Position numbers and translations under genes: made by a program
The notes under the pieces: model-generated
Database searches by the model: none
Seen by the model: only the letters and a program-made list of their open reading frames with translations
What the model was told of the DNA's origin: nothing
Source of the DNA: Vanilla planifolia
Lineage: Eukaryota > Streptophyta > Magnoliopsida > Asparagales > Orchidaceae
Direction: 5' to 3'
DNA length: 64,000 nucleotides
Assembly: GCA_023846275.1 (NCBI GenBank)
Contig: JAIUJO010000084.1
Span: forward strand, 667,487 to 731,486
Shown: positions 14,501 to 29,249 of the stretch, one piece after another
Layout of the letters: every line of letters begins with the position of its first letter
Position numbering within the stretch: the first letter of the stretch is position 1

Positions 14501-17500
14501 TCATCAAATCAGGAATGTATAGAAATATTTCCTAAAGTGTAAGGAAACCTTATCACAAAAATATTTTAAAAATACAAAAAAATATATCTAATTGGATAAA
14601 GCTCATTGTGGTTGGTCCAATGAAATTTATTTCATCTCGATCAGATTCCTTTGGAATTATTCCAAATTACAAAAAATAAACAAAAATAATAAAAAGGAAA
14701 TGAGTTAAAGTAAGAAATATCTATAACCAAATAAATAACATTTAAATGCCACTTGATAAGAGATTTAGAGTAAAATACTATATAACGAAATAAAAATAAA
14801 CAATTTGAGGAAAGAAGACAAACAATACGAGAAAGTTGCAATTCAAAATTATCAAAAGATCAAGTGTAACATCCTAAATTGTGAAATCAAGTATGAATAG
14901 AAATGTCCCATAACATTCCAAAATTTTTGAAAAAAGAATACTTTAGAATGTAAAATTTAATACCTAATTGTATCGAGCACGTCGGCATGAGTCGAAAGAT
15001 CTTTCTTTTATTGCATTGTACCTAGTTTAGAATACTACAAATAACAAAAATAAATAAACATTGATATAATATTAATTATAATAATGCTATCTAAATTGTA
15101 CTGAAATATAAACAAATCAACAGAATGTAAGAGTCAAGAAAAAAAAAATTTAGTTTCAATGTAAAGTAATAAAATAAAGTAAGAAATTTAAAGAAATCAG
15201 ACAATTCATATAGGAAAGTGGCATTCTATAATTTTTAAAAGATTGAGTTAATATTCTTGATCACCAAAATAAGAATAAATCAAAATATTTCGTAAGGAAT
15301 TCAAGAACTCTTAAAAATAAAAGATTTAAAAAATTTTAAAAAATAAATATTTAACTATATAGAGCTTGGAGAGAAAAGATTAATGATGTATTATTTCATC
15401 TCCAGTAGACCAAGTTTAGAATTACTACAAATTACCAATGTCAACTAACTAATAAAATTTGTTATTGTAATTTAAGGTAGATATCTTTTAAAGCAAATAT
15501 AAGATAAATTGAATCTATATAATAAAACAAAATCAAAGCATTCTAATACTCACATTATGAAAGATTTAGTGGTATATAATAATGTAAACAAATGAAAAGA
15601 TAGAATTTGAAACAAATATATCATTGTTTAGGACAATTTCTTTCCAAGTTACTAAGGAGATTGAATGAAATACTCTTCATCATCAAATGAGGTATGAAAT
15701 TAATTGCCTGACAAACCCTTCTAAAATAATAAAAAATAAAATATTTATAAATTTAAAAAATTGTATTTAATTTTATAGAGCCCTTGGAAATGGGTTCATT
15801 GATATTTGTTTTTCCTCAATTAAGCCTCATTTGTAATTATTGAGAAATAAAAAAATTAAAAAACCTAAATAATGATAATAAATTACATCTTTAATGTTAT
15901 GAAAATTTACATTATGCATAATATGCTTTAAAATAAAATAATGTAATATAATAAAAGAAAAGACATGTGAAGGTCAACAAAGAAGAAAATTACAGATACA
16001 AAATAATGTAACTTAATAAAAGAAAACAATATGAAAAAAATTAGATAAATTGTTTTAGAAGATTTCATTCTAAGGAATTATGAAGGTCGAGCATAACGTC
16101 AACGATCATCAAAATAGTTACAAATAAAAATGCCTTATAAAGAGTTAAAATTCTCTTGTAAATTAAATATTTAAATAAATAAAAAAGTATTTAATTAGAT
16201 AGTGCTCCTCGAGACAATTCAAAAGAAATTTTTTTTATCTTGATCAAAATCATAGAATTTCTATAAATTTCTAGATGAAATAAGCATAAATAAAAATCAA
16301 TTTTTATTTTTAAATCAAACAAACATATAATCAAATATTAGTGAGATAAATTTAAGAAATATAATATAATTAAATAAAAGTGAAAAGCTAAATAAGTAAT
16401 GTAAATTATTTGAGAAAGCTGAATTTTAAGATCATAACAAGATCAAGTGTAACATCTTCTTTCATTAAGTCAAGTGTGAAATAAAAATACTTATGAAGAG
16501 TGTAAAAAAATTTGAGAATATGATATTTTAAAAATAAAAAATTCATATTTAATTTGATAAAGCTAGTTTAGGCTAATCCAACAACATTCTCTTTCATTTT
16601 GATCAATTTTCTTATTGACTTTTATGAATAACTATTTCAAATAACCAAAACTAATAGAAATAAAATATTTTAATATTAATTAAGTATTTGTCAATGCAAA
16701 AATAAGATATATTGAAGAAAATTAATCTAACAAATGAAAGCATTATAAAGGTATACAATAATAGATTTATGATTATTTAGTATATGATAAAATCAAAGCT
16801 AACAATTTGAAAAATTATAAAATTATACAAGAAAGTTTTATTCTATGAAATGAGGAGAATTAAGGTAACATCCTCGATCATCAGGTCATGCACAAGCCAA
16901 AATTTCTCGTAAAGTGTGCCAAAATCCACAAAATGTAAAATCTTTAAAAATATGTTAAAAAAACTTTTTAATTGAATATAATTAGTCAAGACTAATCTAA
17001 TGATATTATTTCATCTTGATCAAGCCTCATCTAAAATTACTACAAATTATTGAAATAAATAACCATAAATATTTAAATTTTAAATAAATATATTTTAAAG
17101 TTATAGAAAGTTAAATTGAAACAATGTAATATTATAAAATTATAGTAATGTAAGGGTCACATGATTTGCAAATTAGAGTTTTATAGTAATAAAATAAAGT
17201 AAAGGGAAACAAATTTAAAGAAATTGGACAAATTTTAGAAGTTGTATTCCAAGAAACAAAGAATGTTGAGATTAATTACAAAGAGCTAACTATTCTAAGA
17301 CCAATGAAGACTATTTAATCTTTATTGAATCACGTGTACTACTAATTAAAAATTCAAATGAGCATAAATTGTAACAAATTATTATTTTAGTCTTAAGTAA
17401 TTATATTTTACTATTGAAATATATTTTAAACTAATGTGAAGCTAACATGAGAAGTTAGTTATAACTATAATGTGGTATAACAAATTAAAAAAAAATATTG

Positions 17501-20500
17501 AAGAAATCACACAAATTTTAGAGGAATGATGCATTCTAAGATGCTAAAGATGCTAAAAAGATTAAGTGAAATATCTTTGATTATCAAATCTTGTACTAAT
17601 TAGAATATCTTTTAAACCATGTTAAAATATATATAAATAAACTATATAAATATATAATAATTAATATTTAATTGGATAGGACTTATCAAGATGTGTCCAA
17701 TGACATTTGTTTCCTCTTGATGGGATGTCATTTGGAATTACGATTAATTATAAAAATATATTAGCATAAATAATAAAAAAGTTTATTAGAATATTTATTA
17801 AACATATATTATAATTTAAATTATTTTAATTGTGGCAATATAATATAACAAAAATAGAAAAAAGTTTTACAAATTTTATAAATTATATAAGAAAGTTGTT
17901 CTCCAAGAGATTAAAGACATATACTGCAACATCCTTATTTGAGAAATTAAGTGCAAATCAAAATGTGTCATAATGCATGGAAAAAATGAAGTATTATAGA
18001 ATATGAAAAATAATATTTAATTCTACATAACTTTTCAAGTGTTGTCCAATAATGTTTATTTCATGCTTATCAAAACATGCTACGAATTACTTCTAATTAC
18101 AAAAGTAAAAATGCAAAAAAACAATAAATTATTACTTCAATATTAAAACATTATATGTTAAAGCTTGAATACGAATAATTAGAGAAATATAAAATAACAA
18201 AATGAAAGTTCTGAGAAAGGAACATGAGAGGATATTTTGAGTTAAGTAGTAACTTAAGCAAATTAATGTTAAATATTTAAAAACAGTAGGTAAATCATAA
18301 AAAAAGTTGCATTCTATGATGCTGAGGAGTTTCAGTGTAAAGTCCTCCATTGTCAAATTTGGTATGAATTAAAATGTCTCATAAAACACATAAAAGTAAT
18401 TGAAAATAAAATATTTATTAGTATGAAAACGAATATTTATTGGTAAAGCTTATTGGGACGAGTCTAATATTGTTTATTCAATCTTGACTAGAATTATTAT
18501 TGATTACCAAAGTAAATAAGTATGAGTAATAATAAATTATTACTTAAAAATTAAGAAAGTATGCAATAAAGTAGAAATGAGATAAATTGAAAAAAAGAAA
18601 TGCAATAAATTTGAAGTGATGTGGAGGTTGGATAGTTGGAGAAATGAGATAAACTATAATCGAAATTTGTAATCTAACACACTAAACAGATTGAGTGTAG
18701 CATCCTCATCACTATATCAGGCATGAATCAAAATTTCTCATAAAGCTTGCCAATGCTAGGGATAAAAATATATCTAAAATTATTTAAATAAGTATTTAAT
18801 TTGATACGGCTCATTAGTGGAGTCTAACGATGACTGTTTCATCTTGATAAAACATTGCATTGAATTACTATTAGTTTCAAAAGTTAATAAGTAATAATAA
18901 TAAAGAATTTTATTTTAATAATAAGTAAATATATATTAATATTGAAATGAGTTAAATTCAAATAAAGTAAAATAACAAAATTAAAGAAATGTAAATGTGA
19001 GTCATATGAATATTTAAAAATATACAAAATTGTTTTACTTCAATAGACCTAATGGAGGCCAAGCTAAGATATTTATTTATTTTTTGATCTGACCTTATTG
19101 GAATTACTACAAATAACAAAAGTAAACAAACTCATATAATAGTAAATTGTTTTTTAATTTTAAGTAAACATATATTAAATCTAAAATGAGATAGATTGAA
19201 GAAATTTTATATAACCAAAAATAAAGCTATGTAAAGGACATAATAGAATGGAGTTGGTGTTTCAAATTAATATAAGAAAATCAATGGAAAACAATTTCAA
19301 GAAATGAGTTTTATAATATGGGAAAGTTATATTCCAAGATACTATGGTGATCAAGTTTAACATCCTACATCATTAAATTTGGTCTAAATTAAAGTTTGTC
19401 ATAAAGCTTACCAAAGTAATGAAAGCTAAAAAAATTTAAAAAATATAAAAGTTGATATTTAATTAGATGGAGCTCACCATGTCTAGTAATATGAACATTA
19501 TTTCATCTCTATCAAACTACTATTATATTCACTAAATATAACTAATGTAAGTAACCATAAGCATTAATAAATTATTAATTTATTATTATTTTAATATATA
19601 TTAATGATTAAATGAAACAAATTGAGGCAATGTATTATAACCAAATAAAAATAATGTAAAAGAGACACGAGATGAGAATTATGGTTGATATTGGAATAAT
19701 TAAATCAAAGCAAACAAATAATAAAAAATAAGATAAATTATTTGAGGGAGTTTCATTCCTTGATTTTAAGTAGATCATACACAACACCTTTGATCACAAA
19801 ATCAAAATGTTCTGTAATACATATGAAAACCCTAGAAATAAAATATTTAATTAGATTCTGTTCAATGAGACAAGCCTAATGATATTTATTTTATGTCAAT
19901 TAGAAATTATTTGGAATTAGTATGAATAGCCACAATAAATAAGAATAAATAGAAATTAATGAAGATTTTAATACCAAGAAAGTATACATTAAAGATAAAG
20001 TGAGATAAATTGAAGCATTATAACATAACAAAAGTAAAACAATATAAATATCACTTGAGTTGTGATTTAAAGCTAGTGATATAATGAAATAAAAAAGAAT
20101 TTTATAGAAATGACAAATTGTGAGGGAAAGTACAATTATAAGTTACTAAAGATAAAAAGGAAATGAAGTGTAACATCTTAGATCGTCATATTGGGTTCTA
20201 ATCAAAATTAATTTTAAATTTTATAAAAATATAGGTAAGTTAATTATTTAGAAACATAGAAATGAATATTCAATAATATAGAGATCATTCGAAAGAGTAA
20301 AACAAATTTTTTTTCATCTTGATCTGACCACATTTTGAATTAATGTCTTACTAAAGTTAACAAGTAAAATAAATAATTCATTATTATTTTAATATTATGT
20401 AAATATAAATTAAAACTAACATAAGATAAATTGATGTAATATAATATAGAAAAATTAAGTTATTTAAAAGTCATAGTTGCTGAGATTTGTAATTAAACAT

Positions 20501-23500
20501 TAGTATAAAAAAAGCAAGATATGTAAAGAAAAGAGATACAGTTTTGTGGCAAAGATTAAAATACAAAGAAGATCGAGTGTAAGCCCTTAATCAATGAATC
20601 TTGTTTGAATTAAAATGCATCATAAAGTTTGCAACAATATTTTAAAATGTAAAAATGAATATTTAATTTTGTAGTCATAGAGATAAGTCTAAAAATGTTT
20701 GTTACATTTCAATCAGACCTACTCTAAAATTATATTGACTTTCAAAGGTAAATAAGCATAAGTTATAATAAATATTATCTAAATATTAAGAATTTATATA
20801 CTAAATCTTATAATAGATAAAAAAAACAACATATTGTATTTTAATCAAAGGTATGTAAAGGTCACATTTGAGGACATTTAGACGTATATAGTAATATAAC
20901 AAAATCAATGCCTAACTTCAGAATAATGGATAAATTATATGAGAATTTTTCTTTCAAAGATATTAAAGAGATTGAATGTAAAATCCTCAATCATCAAATT
21001 TGGTAAAGTAATTGTCACATGAAGTGTGCCAAAACAATTGGGAATAAAATATTCAAAAGTATAAAAATGAAATTTTAACTTAATATGACTAATCAATAAA
21101 ACTCCAATGATGTTTGTTTGTTCCTAATCAAAGTTTGTCTTGAATTACTATAAATTACAAAAGTAAATATGTAAAAAAAATAGTAATAAATTATTATTTT
21201 AATAGTGAATAAATATATATTAGAGCTATAATGAGATAAATTAAAGTAATGTAATATAATTAAGTCATAGTCATACAAAGATCACATGAGATGTGAATTA
21301 GTGTTTCTAAGTAATATAACTAAATGAAAGAAAAAAAGTTGAACAATTGGGATAAATTATAGAAGAAAGTTGCATCCTTTGATACTAAGAAGGTCAAGTG
21401 TAACATCCCTATTCATGAAATCTAGTATGAACCATGACCTTGCATAATGCTAGCAAGCATCACCGAGAAATAAATATATATAAATATAGAAAGAAATATT
21501 TAATAGAAGGGAGCTCATTCTTTCAAGTCAAATAATATATGTTTCATCTTCATTAGATCTAATTTAGAATTATTATGAATTAGAAATTTAAATAAGCATA
21601 AATAATAGTATATTGCTTTTTTAATATTAAGAAATTTTATGTTAAAGTTAAGATATATTTTAATGTAAAAAATTAGACAAATTGAATCAATTTAATAGAA
21701 GCAAAGCAGAGTGATGTAACTATCACATGAAAGGCCATTTAGAGCAACATTGTGCTATAACCAAATCAAAATGAAAAATTTGACAAAATTAAATAAATAA
21801 TACCAAAAAGTTGGATTCTAACTAAATATACTTAGATGATAGAGTGAAAATCCTTAATTAATAAATAAGAAAATAATCATATTTTCTTTTAAACCATGCT
21901 AAAACCCTACAAAATAAAATTTATGAAAATATAACAATAAATATTTAATTAGATAAAGCTTATAGAGATGACATTTGCTTCGTTTCTATTAAAGCTCATT
22001 GATAATTATTATGTACCAACAAAGTAATTAAGGCATAAATAGTAATAAATTATTGTTTTAATATTAAGAGGATATATATTAAAACTAAAATGAGGTAAAT
22101 TGACATAATGTAATGCAACCCAAAAAAAGCAAAAAATTTGAAATATTATACAAATTGTATGACAAATTTGTTGTAAAGCGATTAAAGAGATTGAGTATAA
22201 CAATCTTATTCATTAAATTAGGAATGAATCAAAAAGTCTCATAAGATTTCAAAAACCACAAAAAGTTAAAATCTTTCAAAATATAAAAATGAATATTTAA
22301 TTCCTTAAAGCTTGTCGAGAGGTGTCCAATGACATTTGCTTGATCTCAATCAAACCACATTAGAAATTACTACAAATTAGAAATGTAAATATAAATAAAT
22401 AATAATAATAAATTATTATTTTAATGTTGAAGAACCATAATATAAGAAAATCGAATCTATAAAATAGGTCACACGCGAGGATAATCCGAGTTACATAGTA
22501 ACATAACAAAATAAAAGCTAAATATTTGAAGAGTTGGAGTAAACTATATAGGAAACTTTCATTCTATGACACTAAGGTGACCAAATGTAGGTTCCTAAAT
22601 TATCAGATTAGGCATGAAAAAATGTCTCATAAAGAACACAAAAGTCATAAAAAATAAAATATTTAATTAGATGGAGATTGTTGAGTTGATTCCAATGATG
22701 TGTATTCTATCTTGACTTGAATTACTTTGAATTACCTAAGCAAATAAGCATAAATAATTAAATAATAATTATTTTAATATTTTGAAAATATATAGTAAAA
22801 TTTAAAAAACATAAATTGAGGAAATGGAATATAACATATTCAAGGTCATGAAAATGTCAAATGATTAGAGAAATAAGATATTTTAAATAATAAAGTTGTA
22901 ATCGAAGATACTAAAGCAATTTAGTTTAACATCATCTATCATAAAGTGAGGTATGAATCAAAATCTTTTGGAAAGATTTCAAGAGCCATAGTTAATAAAA
23001 TTTGAAAAATTTTTTAAAATAAATAGCTAATTTGATAAAGCTAAAAGATAAGAATACAATAATCATTGTTCACTTGATTAGACCTTTCTTTAACTTACTA
23101 CTAATTATCATAATAAACAACCATTTATTGTAACAAATTATATCTCAATACAAAATAATTATATATTAAACTAGAATTAAGTTAAAATTAAGGAAAGTAA
23201 TATAACCAATCAAATTGATATAAAGTTTACAAAAGGAGAGATATAGAGTTTCATAGTAATATTGTTAAGATAGAAAAAAATTTAAACAAATGGGATAAAT
23301 TAAATAAGAAAGTTACATTCTATAATTCTTAGTACGTTAAGTGTTACATCAGTTATCAACTAGTCAAAAACTAATCAAATGTCTCGCTAATCACATCAAA
23401 ACCATTGAAAAAGGAATACTTTTGAATATACAAAAGGCTTTATTGCTCGATAAAATTTGTCCAGTCATCTCAAACAATGTTTGTTTTATCTTGGTGAGAT

Positions 23501-26500
23501 CTTATTTTGAATTACTATGAATCACAAAAATAAATAAAGACTAAATATTAATAAATTATTTATTTAATATTAATTATATATCTATTAAAACTAAAAATTT
23601 GATATGTTTAAGAAATATAATATAAACAAATCAATGCAATGCAAAGGTGATGTAAGAATGGAATTAGTATTTCAAACTTATATAAGCAAATAAAAGTAAA
23701 AATATTTGAAAAATGAGTTTTGCTGTTTGAGAAAGTTACATTTTAAAAGCTTAAGTATATCATGCATAACATCCTGCATAATGGAATCAATAATGCATCA
23801 AAATTCCTTACAAAGCTTAACAAAATTATAAAAGAAAATAAAATTAGTTAAAAAATATAGAAATTAAGTTTTAATTGGATAGTGCTCTTCAAATTAGTTA
23901 AATGAAATTTGTTTCATCTCAACCAATCTAAGTTAGTATTTTCCAAAAAATACAAATTAAATAGGAATAAGTAGTAACAAATTAACATTTTATTATTATG
24001 AACGTATAATAAAGCGCAAATGAAAAAATTGAAGTAATGTATTATTATAAAAAAATAATGTAAAGGACACATTATAGGAAAGTTGTAATTTCATATTAAT
24101 ATAGAAGATAGAGAATTGTATGAGAAAGTTACATTTTTATATAGTAAGGAGTTTGATTGCAACATCTATGATAATAAAACTTAAATGATTCATAAAGATT
24201 AAAAAACCCCAAAAAAAATTAACATTTAAGAAAATAAAAATAAATGTCTAATTAGATAGAGCTCATTGAGATAAGTCTAATGATATTTATTTCATCTCGA
24301 TTGGACATTATTTGTAATAAAAAACAATAATGTGTGCCAAAGGTGCAAAAAGTATAATATTTAAAAACTTTGAGATTACTTTTTTATTGCACTGAACTTG
24401 TAAAAACTAGTCTAATGATATTCATCCTGTCTTAATCAACTCATATTTTCAATTGCTATGAATTTTCAAATTAAGTAAGCATAACGAATTTATTAAAATC
24501 TATTATTTAAATAAATATGTATTAAAATAAAAAGGCTTGAAATGAAGTATTAAAATATAACCAAATCAAAGTAGTGCAAATGTTTTTTGATAAAAGAATT
24601 AGAATTACATAATAATAAGTCTAAGTCAAAACAAAAAATCTTGAGAAATCTGATAAATTATATGGAAATATTGCATTCTGAGATACTAGGGCGATTGAAA
24701 GAAATGCCTTAAATGCCACTTTGTGGAAATTAAATTTTCTTTAAAAGGATGCCAAAGCATGAAAATAAAATATTTCAAAATTAAAAAAATTAAAATTTAA
24801 TTTGATAAAGCGTATCGGGATGACTAAAACAATGTTTTTTGTCGTCTCAATTGGACCTCGTTTTGAAATGCCACAAATCACAAAAGTAAATAAGCACAAA
24901 ATATAATTAAATTATTATTTCAAATTTAACTGAACAAAAATTGAAGCTAACATGATGTAAACTAAAGCAATGTAATATAACCTTAGAATAGTAAAGGTCA
25001 TATAAGAGAAAATTAGAGTTTCTTAGCAATGTAGTTATATCAAAGCAAAAAATTAAAGAAGTTAGATCTTTTAAAGTTACATTTCAAGAGACTAAATTGA
25101 TTGAGAGTATTCTTGATCATTAAATGAGATATGAATTAAAATTTCTCACATAGCAAACAAAAGTTTTTAGACAACATTTCTAAAAATTTAGAAACAAATT
25201 ATAATTTTATAGAGCCTATCGAGATGAGTTAAATAACTTTTGTTTCACACTCATTGGACCTTCTTTATTAATACTATGAATCACCCAAAAACATAAAAAA
25301 CAAACAAATTATTTTTTTAATAATACATAATTTTATATATTAAATAAAAATCGAGTTCAACTAAAGAAATGTAATATAACCAAATGAAAGTGATGAAGTG
25401 GTCATACCAAAGGAGAAAAAGAGTTTCTTAGTAATGTAACACAATTAAAAAAAATAAAGATAGGTATTTTAAGAAATTAGTTAAACTATTTGTAATGGTT
25501 GTGTTCTAAAACACTTAAAAGATCTTGTGTGAAATTATTGACTATTAAATTAGATATGGAGAAAAAAACTTCATAAAGTTTTTCAAAATCATAAAAAAAT
25601 TTAAACATTTGCAAATGAATATTTTATTGGATCGAGCTCCTCTATACAAGTCCAATGAAAAGTGTTTTACATAAAATAGACATCATTTGGAACCTTGGTT
25701 GATTGCCAATGTAAATGTGCATTTAAAATAATAATTTTTTTTAAACTATCAAAAATGTAATAAACTTGAAATGAGATAAATTAAGTAATATAATATAACC
25801 AAACAAAAGTGTCAGAATGGGCACATGAGAGTACAGTTTAACTTTCACAATAATGTAAGGAAATCATTGGGAAATATTCCAAGAAGTGAGATAATTTTTG
25901 TGAGAAAATTCTATTCAAAGATACTTGACAGATTGAGTGTAACACCTTTGATCGTCAAATTAGGTCAAAATAAAACTTTCTTGTAATTAATGTGAAAGTC
26001 ATATAAAATAACATAACTAGAAAAATAATTAATATTTAATTACATAGAGCTCTTCGAGACGAGTCTAATAATATTTGTTTCATCTCAATTAAGAATTGAT
26101 TAGAATTACAAAAAGTTACAAAATTAAATAGGAATAAATAATATTAAATTTTTATTTTAATATTAAGTAAATGAATAATAAAACTAAAGTTAGATAAATT
26201 GATGCCATATAATACAACAAATTCAAAGCAATATAAAAGCTACATAGGGGAGAGTTAGTGCTACATAGCAATGTAACAAAGCAATCATAAAACCTAAAGT
26301 GACAAGATAAATTGTATAAGGAAGTTGCATTCGAAGACACTAAATGAATCATGTGTAATAATATCCTTGATAGCCAATTTTAGCACAAATTAAAATATCT
26401 TGTAAAGTATGCAAAATCTTTTGAAAAAATAGTTTCAAAAATATATAAATGAATATTTGATTTGAGAGTGTCCTTTGAGTTGAGTTTCATAACGTTTGCT

Positions 26501-29233
26501 TCATCTCGATCAAACCTTAATTGGAACTAATTAAAACTACCAAATTAAAGAGGCTTAAATAAAAAGAATATTTTATATTAAATATATAAATAAATTAGAA
26601 GAAAATTAATTAAGACAATATAATATAACCAAATGAAAGTGTTGAAAACGACATATGAGAGGACAAAAAGTGTTTCTTAGTCATATAACATAATTAAAGT
26701 GAAACTTTTGAAAAAATGAGATAGATTGTTTAGAAAAATTGCATTAAAAAAATGAAAGAGAATAAGTGGAATATCCTTTATCATCCAATTAGCTAAGGGT
26801 CAATAAATCTCATCCTGTAGCCAAAGTAATAGAAACTAAATATCTAAAATGTAGAAATGGATATTTAATTCTATAAAGGCAATTAAGATGAGCCTAAGAA
26901 CATTTATTGCATCTTAATGAGACATCATTTGGAGTTATTGAGAAGTACCATAGTAAATAAGTATAAATATTAAAAGAATATATTTTAAATTTAAGTAATA
27001 TACAGTAAAGCTAAAATTTGATAAATTAAAGGATTGTTATATAAGCAAAAAAAAATGATGTGAAGCTTGCCCAAGAGAAATATTTGAAGAGATGATATAA
27101 ATTTTTTTGGAAAAGCAACTCGCAAGATACTAAGTATTTTATTTGTGACATCCTTGATCATCAAATAAAGTTTGTATTAAAATCATTCATAAATCATGAG
27201 AAAATAATGGAAAATAATTTCTTTAGAAATATATGAAAGTATGTTTAAATGAATAAAGCACATGGAGACGGGACCAATGACAATTGTTTCATCTTAATCA
27301 AACATAATTTTGAATTTATGAAATTTACTACAAAAAATATGGATGAATAAAAATAAATTGTTTTTTATTATCAAATAGATATTAATCAAAATAAAATAAC
27401 ATATATTCAAGCAATATATTTTAACTAAATCAATGCATTATTAAATTCATATGACTAGAGAATAAGAGTTTTATAGAAAAATAACAAAATTAATTCAACA
27501 CTTTTGAGGAAATAGGATAAATTATAAAGGAAACTAATGTTAAAAGATATTAAGAGCTTGAGTGCAACATCCTTGACTATCAAATTCGATATAAATCAAA
27601 ATGTCTTGTGAAAATTATAAAAGCCATCAAACATAAAATATTTAATATTTAAAAACACATATTTAATTTGTTGAGCTGATCAATTCAAGTCAAATGAAAT
27701 CTGATTAACCTTGACTAGGCCTTGTTTGGAGTTAGTATGAATTATAAACATATATAATGATAAATAATTTTTGAATATTAAAGAAATACATTATAGAGCT
27801 AAGCCAGATAAGGTAGAGCAACTTCATATTCCAAAATTAAAATGTTGTGAAGGTCACATAAGATGAGAATTAGAATTTCATTGTTGTATAACAAAATAAA
27901 AGAAACATATTTAAGAAAATGAGATAAAGTATACACAAGAGTAACATTATAAAAAGTTAAGGAGATCTAGTATTACATTCTCGTTCATTAAGTTATGTAT
28001 AAATCATGATGTTATGTTAAGTACATCAAATTTATAGAAAATAAAATATTTTAAATTCTAAAAATAAATATTCAATTGGAATAATATCATAGAGAGAAGT
28101 GGAACGATAGTTCTTTCTGCTTGTTCAAAACTCATTAGTAATTGCTATAAATTATAAAAGTAAATATGAGTAAATAAGAATAAATTTTAAATTTAATTGT
28201 AAGTAGATATATATTAATTAACAAATGAAATATATTGAAGTAATGTTATTTGATCATATAAAAGAAATGTAAATGCCAGAAAGGAGAAGATTTAAAATTA
28301 TATTATAATATAGGTAAATAAAATAATAAGATACCAAGGAGATTTAGTATAATATCCTCAATCATTAAATCATATATGAATCTAAATTCATCTTAAAATA
28401 TATTAAAATATTTGAAAATATATGAAAATGAATATTTAATAGGATATAACTCGTTGAGATGAGTCCAACAATGTTTGGATCATATCGATCACACTTCGTT
28501 TGACCTTACTGTGAGTTATAAAATGAATAAAAATAAAATATTATTTAAATATTTAAAAACTATATAATAATAATAAAATAAGAAAAGGTTAATCAATGTA
28601 ATATAACGAAATCTAAATCATGTAATAAGAATGGAGTTAAAGTTTCATAGAAATATAAGAAAAAATTGCAAAATTTAGAAGATTTTAGATAAGTTGTATT
28701 GAAATGTCACACTAATAAATACTAAAGATATTGAGTATGCCATGCTTGATTTTCAAAATAAGTATGAATTGAAATCTCCATATAATTTTTTTTAAAAAGA
28801 AAAATTTTTAAAAATATTGAAATAAATATTTAATTTTATTGAGTTCATCAATAAAAGACTAATAAACATGATTTTGTAACGATTATACATAATTTAGATT
28901 TATTGAAAATTATAAAATTAGATAATCATAAATAATAATAAATTATTTTCTTAATATTAAGTAAATATATGTATGAGAACTAAAATAAGATAAATTGAAG
29001 TAATATAATATAACTAAATCAAAAACTTGAAAGTACATGAGATGATATTTAGAGTTATAAAGCAATATGACAAAATTAAATTAAAACTTTTTAAAAATTG
29101 AGATAAATAGCACTACAAAGCTACATTTTATGATACTAAGATGAAGTGTAAAATCTTTGATCTTTAAAATAGATAAAAATCAAAATGAACCATAAAATGT
29201 GTTAAAATACTGAAAATAATATATTTAAAAATA

Positions 29234-29249
29234 ATATATATATATATAT
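29234..29249. repeat. Short (AT)n run at a monomer junction
   Basis: AT dinucleotides replace the part of the monomer that normally carries the gaatatttaatt and gagctcat modules. The unit resumes directly at ccaacgatatttatttcatc, so this looks like a deletion healed or expanded at the dinucleotide run. Confidence 0.7.
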
